From MADRE2 sp964397015 (GTDB taxonomy: Bacteria; Desulfobacterota; Desulfobacteria; Desulfobacterales; Desulfobacteraceae), in NCBI GenBank assembly GCA_964397015.1, contig CAYNHL010000101.1, forward strand, positions 1 to 13,633: a DNA stretch of 13,633 bases, written 5' to 3'. The position numbers and the translations under genes are program-made. Below are positions 1 to 6,412 of this stretch, one piece after another (position 1 is the stretch's first letter; every line of letters begins with the position of its first letter). The notes under the pieces were generated by a model. It worked only from the letters and a program-made list of their open reading frames with translations. It was not told where the DNA came from and did not search any database.

Positions 1-59
1 TGCGCTGGCCGGTGCCAACCCGAACGCCGAGCCGGGGGCCGCTGCCGAATCGGCTGATT

Positions 60-725
60 TTATTCGCCTTTTTTATCAAATACCAGCCCGAGAATAAAGT
101 CGCTCTGGTGCCGGATATACTGGTCGATGGTGAAATGATCCTTCAGGTACCAGCGCCTGAAAGCCCACATATGTCCCAGGACGGAAATATTGTGCCCCAC
201 GAGGTTCATCGTTTTTTCGTCAATTTCGGGAAAATTGTCTTTTCCGGACAGCTGCGCCAGCGCCTGGATGAAAATATCGGTAATGTTCAGTTCGTTTTCC
301 AGCACCGATGTTTTCCACTTGTCCGGCAGGAACTGGGTTACCTGGTACATCATCAGCATATGATCCGCCATCTTGTCGCAGACCATGAAGTATTCCCTGA
401 TCACCTCGGCCAGCCGCTGTTTCCCCATGGCAGTCCTGGAGAGCGCCTCTTCCACCGCTTCCTGGACCTCCTCGTGAATGGTCTTGCAGACAAGGTATAA
501 AAGATCTTCTTTTGAACTGACGTATTCATACAAAGATCCGATGGAAAAATTGGCCGCACGGGCGATCATTCGGGTCGTGGTCTTATGGTAACCATGACGG
601 ATGAACAGCTTGACCGTGGAGTCGATGATCTGACGGCGTCTCTCCTGCACCAGCTCCGGATTTTTTATCTGGGTCGGTACTTCCTTGACTGTCTGTTCTG
701 CCCGGGTTGTATCTTTGTTTCCCAA
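60..725 (-). CDS. TetR/AcrR-family transcriptional repressor, probable regulator of the divergent acyl-CoA degradation operon
   Basis: A 221-residue protein with a TetR-type helix-turn-helix at about residues 30-77 (RRQIIDSTVKLFIRHGY, then TTTRMIARAANFSIGSLYEYV, SKEDLL), preceded by an unusually long charged N-terminal tail of about 28 residues. The rest is an all-helical ligand domain rich in Met, Phe and Trp, as expected for binding a hydrophobic effector. I chose the TTG start because AAAGGAG (733-739) lies 7 nt upstream of it; the nearby ATG at 728-730 is out of frame and only 2 nt from that site. The gene is divergent from a branched-chain acyl-CoA operon, and matched palindromes sit by both promoters. 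By analogy with FadR, PsrA and other TetR regulators of acyl-CoA catabolism, I infer autorepression and repression of the operon, relieved by an acyl-CoA. The effector is not shown by the sequence. Confidence 0.9.
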   Translation of the reverse strand: MGNKDTTRAEQTVKEVPTQIKNPELVQERRRQIIDSTVKLFIRHGYHKTTTRMIARAANFSIGSLYEYVSSKEDLLYLVCKTIHEEVQEAVEEALSRTAMGKQRLAEVIREYFMVCDKMADHMLMMYQVTQFLPDKWKTSVLENELNITDIFIQALAQLSGKDNFPEIDEKTMNLVGHNISVLGHMWAFRRWYLKDHFTIDQYIRHQSDFILGLVFDKKGE

Positions 726-732
726 ACCATGA

Positions 733-739
733 CTCCTTT
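733..739 (-). promoter_or_regulatory. Ribosome binding site that fixes the TTG start of the TetR gene
   Basis: On the minus strand AAAGGAG is followed after 7 nt by TTG (725-723), which opens the long TetR frame. The ATG between them is in another frame and too close to the site, so TTG is the supported start. Confidence 0.7.
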
Positions 740-765
740 CTGCCGGTAATTTGAAAGGCTGTTAA

Positions 766-783
766 TGAACGAGCGCTCGTTCA
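766..783. promoter_or_regulatory. TetR operator 1, perfect 18-bp palindrome
   Basis: TGAACGAGCGCTCGTTCA is identical to its reverse complement over all 18 bases. It lies just downstream of the predicted -10 of the TetR gene, where a bound dimer would block initiation. It shares GAGCGCTCG and a final TCA with the second site at 918-935, which supports one regulator reading both. Binding by this TetR is inferred from position and symmetry. Confidence 0.75.
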
Positions 784-790
784 ATATAAA

Positions 791-819
791 TTGTTACAAT
801 GATTCACCATTCTTGTCAA
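791..819 (-). promoter_or_regulatory. Predicted sigma-70-type promoter of the TetR gene
   Basis: On the minus strand a perfect TTGACA (819-814) is followed by a 17-nt spacer and a weak -10 candidate TAACAA (796-791). Transcription would begin near 784, inside or next to the 18-bp palindrome at 766-783. The -35 is convincing; the -10 is poor, which may mean a weak autoregulated promoter. Confidence 0.4.
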
Positions 820-875
820 GTTCCAAAGCAGGTTGAGGAAAAATTGATTCAACCATCTAATTTTCAAAAAAAAGT

Positions 876-904
876 TTGACAAATGCGCATATTTCACCCA
901 TAGT
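876..904 (+). promoter_or_regulatory. Predicted sigma-70-type promoter of the acyl-CoA degradation operon
   Basis: A perfect TTGACA (876-881), a 17-nt spacer and CATAGT (899-904; four of six bases match TATAAT). An A/T-rich tract at 855-873 just upstream could act as an UP element. The predicted start near 911 leaves a leader of about 107 nt before the GTG at 1018, with the second operator at its very beginning. Confidence 0.6.
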
Positions 905-917
905 AAATTTTAAAAAG

Positions 918-935
918 ACTGAGCGCTCGATCAGT
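918..935. promoter_or_regulatory. TetR operator 2, imperfect 18-bp palindrome
   Basis: ACTGAGCGCTCGATCAGT pairs with its reverse complement at 14 of 18 positions (ACTGA and TCAGT ends, CG and CG inside). It shares the core GAGCGCTCG with operator 1. It sits about 8 nt downstream of the predicted transcription start of the operon, mirroring operator 1 at the TetR promoter. A run of five T follows directly. Function is inferred. Confidence 0.7.
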
Positions 936-1017
936 TTTTGCCTGACCGTGCGCCGCTGACGTCGGATATAACGCTGTAATCAGTTAACTTTAAAAAAATT
1001 AGGTAAGGAGGCTCACG

Positions 1018-2166
1018 GTGGATTTTGATCTAACAAAAGAGCAGGAAATGATCCGCAAAGAAGTCCGGAAGTTTGCCTTGAAAGAGATTGATCCCATTGC
1101 CGGAGAACTGGATGAAAAGGAAGCATTTTCAGTGGAACTGACTGAAAAAATGGGAGAAATCGGACTTTTCGGCATGTTTGTTTCCGAGGACTATGAAGGC
1201 CAGGCCATGGATTATATTTCCTATATAATTGCAGTGGAAGAGATTGCCCGTATTGACGGATCCCAGGCTGCCACCATAGCAGCGGGCAATTCACTGGGCA
1301 TCGGTCCGATTTATTATTTCGGAACCGAGGAACAGAAGAAAAAATACCTGCCCAGGCTTTGCAGCGGCAAGGGATTATGGGGATTCGGCCTGACCGAACC
1401 CACTGCAGGATCAGATGCCGGGGGCAGCAAGACAACTGCCGTTCTTGAAAACGGCGAGTGGGTCATCAACGGGTCCAAAATCTTTATCACCAACGCCGCA
1501 TCCGACATGACCATGGGCGTGACGGTCCAGGCCATCACCGGCACCCGCGACAACGGCAAGCCCGAATATTCATGCTTTCTGGTCGAAAAAGACACCCCGG
1601 GTTTCAAGGCCGTTCCCATGCACAACAAACTGATGTGGAGGTCCTCAAATACCGCGGAGCTCTATTTTGACGATGTCAGGGTTCCTGAAGAAAATATCCT
1701 GGGAGAAAAGGGAGACGGATTTCACCAGATGCTCAAGACACTGGACGGCGGCCGCCTTTCAATAGGAGCCATGGGGCTCGGCGGAGCCCAGGGGGCCTAT
1801 GATCTCGCGTTGAAATACGCAAAGGAAAGACAGCAGTTCGGGCAGCCCATTTCAAAATTCCAGGCCGTGGCTTTCAAGCTTGCCGATGCAGCCATGGAAA
1901 TCGAATGCGCCCGCAACCTTCTTTACAAGGCGTGCTGGCTCAAGGATAAAAAACGCCCGTTTGAAAAAGAGGCCGCCATGGGAAAACTGTACTGCTCTGA
2001 AGTGATGAGCCGGGTGGCGGATCATGCCGTCCAGATACACGGCGGGTACGGTTTGATGAAAGAATACAAGGTGGAGCGTTTCTACCGTGACCAGAAACTG
2101 CTTGAAATCGGTGAAGGCACCTCCGAAATCCAGCGGCTGGTAATCTCCAGATACATCGGCTGCTGA
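1018..2166 (+). CDS. Acyl-CoA dehydrogenase, short-chain/branched-chain type
   Basis: A 382-residue FAD enzyme of the usual family length that would oxidise an acyl-CoA to the 2-enoyl-CoA and pass electrons to ETF in the cytoplasm. Family motifs are clear: LTEPTAGSD (residues 125-133), YAKERQQFG in the C-terminal helical domain, and HGGYG near 341-345. The catalytic base appears to be Glu366 in GEGTSEIQR, the position used by short-chain, medium-chain and 2-methyl-branched enzymes. The position where isovaleryl-CoA dehydrogenase carries its Glu reads LDGGR, with Gly245 there. The GTG start is supported by AAGGAGG (1005-1011) 6 nt upstream. First gene of the TetR-controlled operon. Context suggests isovaleryl-CoA as substrate, but the residue pattern would equally fit 2-methylbutyryl-, isobutyryl- or butyryl-CoA. 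Confidence 0.95.
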   Translation: MDFDLTKEQEMIRKEVRKFALKEIDPIAGELDEKEAFSVELTEKMGEIGLFGMFVSEDYEGQAMDYISYIIAVEEIARIDGSQAATIAAGNSLGIGPIYYFGTEEQKKKYLPRLCSGKGLWGFGLTEPTAGSDAGGSKTTAVLENGEWVINGSKIFITNAASDMTMGVTVQAITGTRDNGKPEYSCFLVEKDTPGFKAVPMHNKLMWRSSNTAELYFDDVRVPEENILGEKGDGFHQMLKTLDGGRLSIGAMGLGGAQGAYDLALKYAKERQQFGQPISKFQAVAFKLADAAMEIECARNLLYKACWLKDKKRPFEKEAAMGKLYCSEVMSRVADHAVQIHGGYGLMKEYKVERFYRDQKLLEIGEGTSEIQRLVISRYIGC

Positions 2167-2191
2167 CACTTTTTTTGACAAGGAGATCCAA

Positions 2192-2974
2192 ATGGACAAC
2201 CAAGACCTTCTCCTGGTGGAAGAAAAAAACCAGGCGGTTATACTCACCTTCAACCGTCCCTCTGTCATGAACTGTTTGAACTTCGATCTTCTGTTCGCAC
2301 TCAGGGACCGTATCGATGCCCTGCAGTTCAGTCCGGCACGCTGCGTAATAATCACCGGCGCCGGGGAAAAAGCCTTCTGCGCAGGAGCCGATTTAAAAGA
2401 GCGTGCAACGTTGCCCCAGCAAAAGGTTCAGGAATATATCCTGACCATACGCAATCTTCTGACCTCCATACAGAATTTGAACAAACCAGTTATATCCGCC
2501 GTCAACGGGATAGCGCTTGGCGGCGGTACAGAGGTGGCCCTGGCTTCCGACATCCGGGTGGCGTCCACCAATGCCAGCATGGGACTGACCGAAACCCGCC
2601 TGGCCATCATCCCCGGCGGAGGCGGTACCCAGCGCCTTCCGAGGATTATAGGCGTGGCCAAGGCCAAGGAGCTGATCTTTACCGGACGCCGGGTGGATGC
2701 TGCAGAAGCCCTTGAAATAGGCCTGGTAAACAAGACATGCGCACCTGAAAACCTCATGGACACCTGCATGGAAATGGCGGACATGATCGGCCAGACCGGT
2801 CCCATTGCCGTCGAAATGGCCAAGTATGCCATTGACAAGGGAATTGAAACCGACCTTGCCACGGGCCTTGCCATTGAATCCAATGCATACAGGGTCACCA
2901 TCCCTACAAAGGACCGTATCGAGGGCCTGACCGCATTTCGTGAAAAAAGAAAACCCGTTTACAAGGGGGAATGA
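2192..2974 (+). CDS. Enoyl-CoA hydratase/isomerase family protein, probable 3-methylglutaconyl-CoA hydratase
   Basis: A 260-residue crotonase. The oxyanion-hole segment AFCAGADLKERA and the segment ALGGGTEVAL lead to Glu114, and Glu134 follows in GLTETRLAIIPGGGGTQRLP; the 20-residue spacing of the two Glu matches the catalytic pair of classical enoyl-CoA hydratase. The C-terminal part (TDLATGLAIE, then TIPTKDRIEGLTAF and EKRKPVYKGE) strongly recalls human AUH, the methylglutaconyl-CoA hydratase. With a carboxyltransferase and a lyase-like gene next door, the likely reaction is 3-methylglutaconyl-CoA to HMG-CoA. AGGAG (2181-2185) lies 6 nt before the ATG, and the stop overlaps the next start as ATGA, so the two are probably translationally coupled. 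A plain short-chain enoyl-CoA hydratase is the alternative. Confidence 0.92.
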   Translation: MDNQDLLLVEEKNQAVILTFNRPSVMNCLNFDLLFALRDRIDALQFSPARCVIITGAGEKAFCAGADLKERATLPQQKVQEYILTIRNLLTSIQNLNKPVISAVNGIALGGGTEVALASDIRVASTNASMGLTETRLAIIPGGGGTQRLPRIIGVAKAKELIFTGRRVDAAEALEIGLVNKTCAPENLMDTCMEMADMIGQTGPIAVEMAKYAIDKGIETDLATGLAIESNAYRVTIPTKDRIEGLTAFREKRKPVYKGE

Positions 2975-4572
2975 GAACCATCATGAATGATAACCGAACG
3001 TTCTGGGAAAACGAAGAGCAACTGCTGGCACAGCGCCGGTACGATGCCATATGGCCCGGCGGACAGAAGGCTGTAGACAACCTGGCCAAACGAAATAAAA
3101 GACCGGTAAGGGAACTGATCCAGGACATGATAGACCCGGACACTTTTTTTTATGAACTGTCGGTTCTGGCAGGATTCGGCATGGGATACCCCGGAGTGGA
3201 GGATGTACCCTGTGCCGGCATAGTGACGGGCATCGGAAAGATACACGGAAACTGGACCATGATCATGGCCAATGACAGCCGGGTCAAGGCAGGCACCTAT
3301 TTCCCCATTACATTGAAAAAACACATGCGGGCCCAGGCCATTGCCGAAAAATGCGGGCTCAACTGCGTGTATATAGCCGATTCCGGGGGTGTTTTTCTCC
3401 CCATGCAGGCGGATGTATTCCCTGATGACCAGCATTTCGGGTCCATTTTCTACAACATGGCAAGAATGTCGGCCAAGGGCCTCAGGCAGGTCACGGTCAG
3501 CACCGGCGGCAATACGGCAGGAGGTGCTTATATCGTCTTCATGGCCTGTGAATCAGTCATGATAGACCGGCAGTCCTTTTCCTTTCTGGGCGGCCCGCCC
3601 CTTGTCAAGATGGCAACCGGTGAAACCATATCGGCTGAAGATCTCGGGGGCGCAGATGTCCATACAAGAATTTCCGGCGGGGCGGATCATTTCTGTAAAG
3701 ACCAGGCCCAGGCCATTGCCACCATCCGGGACCTGCTGTCGTTGACCCGGCCGCAGAAAATACACCTGCACCGATACCAGGAGCAGGAACCCGCACTGCC
3801 GCCGGAGGCCATTTACGATGCCATGCCCATATCCCCGCACCAGGGCCTTGACGGCAGAAAAATCATTGAATGCATAGCCGACGGCTCTGTTTTCATCGAG
3901 AACAAGCGTCATTTCGCCCCGGGAAGGGGAGACAATATCCTGACCGGGAAAATAAGGCTCAAAGGATTCCCGGTCGGCGTGATCTGTTCCAACCAGACCG
4001 GCATCATTTTCCATGAAGCGGCCAAGAAAGTCGCCGAATGGGTGGTCCGCTGTTCCTACGAAAAAATCCCGCTGCTGTTCATCCAGAGTTCCCCGGGATA
4101 CATGATCGGCTCTGAATCAGAGCATTCAGGTATCGGCAAATACGGCGCCGACATGGTCCGTGCCGTTTCCTGCGCCCAGGTCCCGAGGATACAGCTTGTA
4201 ATCGGTCCGGACAACGGGGCGGCAAATTACGGCATGTGCGGCCGGGCCTACCGTCCCCACTTTCTGTTTTCAACCATGCGCGCCAGAACCGGCGTCATGA
4301 GCGGAAAAAGCGCCGGCGGAGTTTTGCTTTCAATAGAGACGGCAAAACGCAAGGCCGCGGGGAACCCCATGAGCGAAGAGGAACAGCAGGAGTTCAGGGA
4401 AAAGATGATAAAAAAATATGACGGGGAAGCCCACCCGTTTTTCTGTGGCGCCCGGATTCTCAATGACCGGGTACTGGCCTTTAACGAAATCAGGGACTGG
4501 CTGGCCATGGCTTTCGAGGTCAGCCTGATAGAACCTATTGCAGAAGCGACATTTGGTAATTTCAGATTTTAA
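2971..4572 (+). CDS. Acyl-CoA carboxylase carboxyltransferase (beta) subunit, methylcrotonyl-CoA carboxylase type
   Basis: A 533-residue protein with the two crotonase-fold halves of biotin-dependent carboxyltransferases. The N half has DSGGVFLPMQ, NTAGGAY (181-187), FLGGPPLVKMATGE (from 205) and SAEDLGGADVH; the C half has GAANYGMCGRAY (416-427). These match the methylcrotonyl-CoA carboxylase beta subunit, which moves CO2 from carboxybiotin to 3-methylcrotonyl-CoA. Some loops differ from that family as I remember it: SSPGYMIG for the usual NITGFMVG, and GPDNGAANYGM for GGSFGAGNYGM. A biotin carboxylase/carrier subunit is required but none is encoded in this window. The ATG at 2971 overlaps the previous stop. 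An in-frame ATG at 2983 is an alternative start; the AAGGGGG at 2963-2969 is spaced poorly for both (1 and 13 nt). Geranyl- or another acyl-CoA carboxylase is possible. Confidence 0.92.
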   Translation: MRTIMNDNRTFWENEEQLLAQRRYDAIWPGGQKAVDNLAKRNKRPVRELIQDMIDPDTFFYELSVLAGFGMGYPGVEDVPCAGIVTGIGKIHGNWTMIMANDSRVKAGTYFPITLKKHMRAQAIAEKCGLNCVYIADSGGVFLPMQADVFPDDQHFGSIFYNMARMSAKGLRQVTVSTGGNTAGGAYIVFMACESVMIDRQSFSFLGGPPLVKMATGETISAEDLGGADVHTRISGGADHFCKDQAQAIATIRDLLSLTRPQKIHLHRYQEQEPALPPEAIYDAMPISPHQGLDGRKIIECIADGSVFIENKRHFAPGRGDNILTGKIRLKGFPVGVICSNQTGIIFHEAAKKVAEWVVRCSYEKIPLLFIQSSPGYMIGSESEHSGIGKYGADMVRAVSCAQVPRIQLVIGPDNGAANYGMCGRAYRPHFLFSTMRARTGVMSGKSAGGVLLSIETAKRKAAGNPMSEEEQQEFREKMIKKYDGEAHPFFCGARILNDRVLAFNEIRDWLAMAFEVSLIEPIAEATFGNFRF

Positions 4573-4591
4573 ATAAAAAAAGGAGAGGACC

Positions 4592-5716
4592 ATGACTGAA
4601 TACGATTATTGGAAAATTTTCCCAAGGATGCCAAAAAAAGTTACCATTGGAGATATCACCGTCAGGGATGGATTCCAGCACGAGGAAAAGTTCATTTCGA
4701 CAGAAGCCAAGAAGACCTACCTGGAAGAATTGATTTTTGCAGGTTGCCGTAATATTGAAGTCACCAACCTTGGCAACCCGTTCATCATGCCGCAGTTTGC
4801 CGATGCCGAGGAGCTGCTGACCCACCTGCGGAGCGACCGCTTTGTCAACAAGGCAGCCCGGAGGGGCATCGACATGAAAGATGTGGTTCTGACATGTATA
4901 ACCATCAGGGAACCCTCTGTTGACAGGGCAATTGAACTCAAAAAAAGAGGAATCGGGCCCGACAGGGTATTGATGATGGTATCCACGGAAGAACACCACC
5001 ACTTCGCCAACTCCGGCACCACCCTTCCCAACTACTGGAAGGAAGCGGAAAGATGCATAAAAAAATGCTCCGATGCCGGGATCAAGATGTGCGGAACCGT
5101 ATCCACCATATGGGGAAGCCCCATCGGCGGTGCGACCGAACTTTCCGAGGCAGTGAAATTCACCCGGCACTGGCTGGATATCGGAGCCAGTGACATCGAG
5201 CATGCAGACCATGACGGATCGGCATCTGCTGCAGATGTTTACCGCTATTTTTCCATGATACTCGATGAAATTCCGGATACCAGCCTGCATATCGCCCATT
5301 TCCATGAAACCAAGCGTGTCGCGTCCGCGTCCGTACTTGCCGCGCTCCAGGCAGGCATCTGCCATTTTGAATGCACCCTGGGAGGCTTGGGAGGCCAGCC
5401 GGCAAACTTCATGGACGACAGGCCCATAAAAGGCACAGGAGATTATTATTACAAGGACGAGCGCTATGTCGGCCTGGTTTGTCTTGAAGATACCCTTGTA
5501 CAAATTGATGAAATGGGTATAGAACATGGATGGGATGTCGACCGGGTCCTGTGGCTGGGCCGCCAGATGGAAAAAACCATTGGCCGGCGTTTGAGAAGTG
5601 AAGCAGCCATCAACGGGAGAACCCTCAAGGAAGGTCACATGGAATTTGCCAGGCCGGGACTGGGGGACCTCAAGAAAAAAATGGGCGAGACACCAGACCA
5701 GAAATTTCCGGAATAA
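4592..5716 (+). CDS. HMG-CoA lyase-like DRE-TIM metallolyase, catalytic loop Cys replaced
   Basis: A 374-residue TIM-barrel protein of the HMGL-like family. The metal/substrate motif VRDGFQ (Arg25, Asp26, Gln29), the strand motif VSTIWGSPIGG and the metal-binding HFH (His236, His238) are present. Context argues for HMG-CoA to acetyl-CoA plus acetoacetate: an acetoacetyl-CoA synthetase follows two genes later. However, the loop that reads GLGGCPYA in known HMG-CoA lyases reads GLGGQPAN here, so the mobile catalytic Cys (Cys266 in the human enzyme) is Gln269. From there to the next conserved acidic pair is about 30 residues, against 13 in the human enzyme, and the metal-ligand Asn of that loop is not obvious. 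The protein is also some 70 residues longer than typical bacterial lyases, partly through a C-terminal extension. AGGAG (4581-4585) lies 6 nt before the ATG. Either a divergent lyase or a related enzyme with another substrate. Confidence 0.85.
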   Translation: MTEYDYWKIFPRMPKKVTIGDITVRDGFQHEEKFISTEAKKTYLEELIFAGCRNIEVTNLGNPFIMPQFADAEELLTHLRSDRFVNKAARRGIDMKDVVLTCITIREPSVDRAIELKKRGIGPDRVLMMVSTEEHHHFANSGTTLPNYWKEAERCIKKCSDAGIKMCGTVSTIWGSPIGGATELSEAVKFTRHWLDIGASDIEHADHDGSASAADVYRYFSMILDEIPDTSLHIAHFHETKRVASASVLAALQAGICHFECTLGGLGGQPANFMDDRPIKGTGDYYYKDERYVGLVCLEDTLVQIDEMGIEHGWDVDRVLWLGRQMEKTIGRRLRSEAAINGRTLKEGHMEFARPGLGDLKKKMGETPDQKFPE

Positions 5717-5722
5717 TAAAAA

Positions 5723-5746
5723 TGGCCCTTTAAACTAATGGGGCCA
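5723..5746 (+). other. Small intercistronic hairpin
   Basis: TGGCCC (5723-5728) and GGGCCA (5741-5746) are perfect complements around a 12-nt loop, between the lyase stop and the next ribosome binding site. No T-run follows, so it is not a terminator. It could mark an RNA processing or stability boundary, or be chance. Confidence 0.3.
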
Positions 5747-5752
5747 AATCTT

Positions 5753-5760
5753 GAAGGAGA
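5753..5760 (+). promoter_or_regulatory. Ribosome binding site that fixes the start of the XRE-cupin gene
   Basis: GAAGGAGA precedes the ATG at 5765, with 5 nt between AGGAG and the start. An upstream in-frame ATG at 5738 would place this site inside the coding region and has no such site of its own, because the small hairpin arm precedes it. I therefore use 5765. Confidence 0.75.
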
Positions 5761-5764
5761 CGCC

Positions 5765-6400
5765 ATGGACAAGAAAAAAAATATTCCCCATATCAACGTC
5801 GATTATTTCGAAGACCTTACAGGGAATATAACTGAAAAAGGAAGCGGCCAGGTGGATGAAGTCGGCAAGCGCATCCAGAAGCTCAGGGAGGAAAAAGGTA
5901 TTTCCGTCGAGGACCTTTCCCGGCTGACCGGTTTTTCACAAAGCCGGCTCGAAGATATTGAAAAAGGAAGGGTCCAGCCCCAGCTCGGCACGGTAATGAA
6001 ACTGTCCCGGGCTCTGGATTCAGCCGTGGGGCGGCTTGTGTCGGGCATGGGAAACCGTCTGTACTCCATCACCCGTAAAGACGAGCGCAAAAAAATATCG
6101 CGCTCGTCTTCAAGTACGGGCAAAAAAAACCTGTATTCTTACATGAGTCTGGCTCCAGAAGTCCAGGGACGTCACATGGAAGCCCTCATCGTCCAGCTTG
6201 AAAAAAGCACTGACACCGAAGTTTCAGTCCATGACGGTGAAGAGTTTGTATTTGTACTCGAAGGAACTGCCAGCCTGACCATCGGAGATGAAAACTACGA
6301 TCTCGAACCGGGTGACAGCGCCTATTATCTTTCAACCACCGAGCACTACATTACCGCAAAGACAGACAAGGCAACCATACTTGCCGTTCTGTACGAATAA
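5765..6400 (+). CDS. XRE-family transcriptional regulator with C-terminal cupin domain
   Basis: A 211-residue two-domain regulator. An XRE helix-turn-helix spans about residues 33-87 (VGKRIQKLREEKGISVEDLSRL, with recognition helix around FSQSRLEDIEKGR). A basic, Ser-rich linker (about 100-120, DERKKISRSSSS) leads to a small cupin barrel at about 140-208 with HDGEEFVFVLEG (His156, Glu160) and LEPGDSAYY. Such XRE-cupin proteins bind small ligands or metals in the cupin and act as local regulators. Its place inside the operon, directly before the acetoacetyl-CoA synthetase and sharing the stop/RBS junction with it, suggests it senses an intermediate or product such as a CoA ester or acetoacetate. 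That is inference. Its target site is not identified. A perfect 11-bp inverted repeat lies within the linker-coding DNA. Confidence 0.9.
   Translation: MDKKKNIPHINVDYFEDLTGNITEKGSGQVDEVGKRIQKLREEKGISVEDLSRLTGFSQSRLEDIEKGRVQPQLGTVMKLSRALDSAVGRLVSGMGNRLYSITRKDERKKISRSSSSTGKKNLYSYMSLAPEVQGRHMEALIVQLEKSTDTEVSVHDGEEFVFVLEGTASLTIGDENYDLEPGDSAYYLSTTEHYITAKTDKATILAVLYE
6078..6110. repeat. Perfect 11-bp inverted repeat inside the XRE-cupin gene
   Basis: AAGACGAGCGC (6078-6088) and GCGCTCGTCTT (6100-6110) flank an 11-nt A-rich spacer. As RNA this is a strong GC-rich hairpin in mid-gene, encoding the linker between the two domains. The arms contain ACGAGCGC and GCGCTCGT, the same octamers that overlap in operator 1 at 766-783. 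Confidence 0.6.
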
Positions 6401-6412
6401 GGAGGTAGCAAA

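Noticed and set aside
44..54. GCCGAATCGGC inverted repeat just past the TetR stop as a terminator
   Set aside because: Five-base arms with a one-base loop cannot form a useful hairpin, and no T-run follows on the minus strand.
2..97. Plus-strand open frame entering from the left edge (Ala/Pro-rich, ending at TAA 95-97), possibly the tail of a convergent gene
   Set aside because: Only 31 codons, of which the last 12 are antisense to the TetR tail; no recognisable motif. Needs sequence to the left.
4562..5638. 358-codon open frame antisense to the lyase gene
   Set aside because: No domain motifs or ribosome binding site; the frame is opened by the codon bias of the real gene on the plus strand, whose motifs and RBS are clear.
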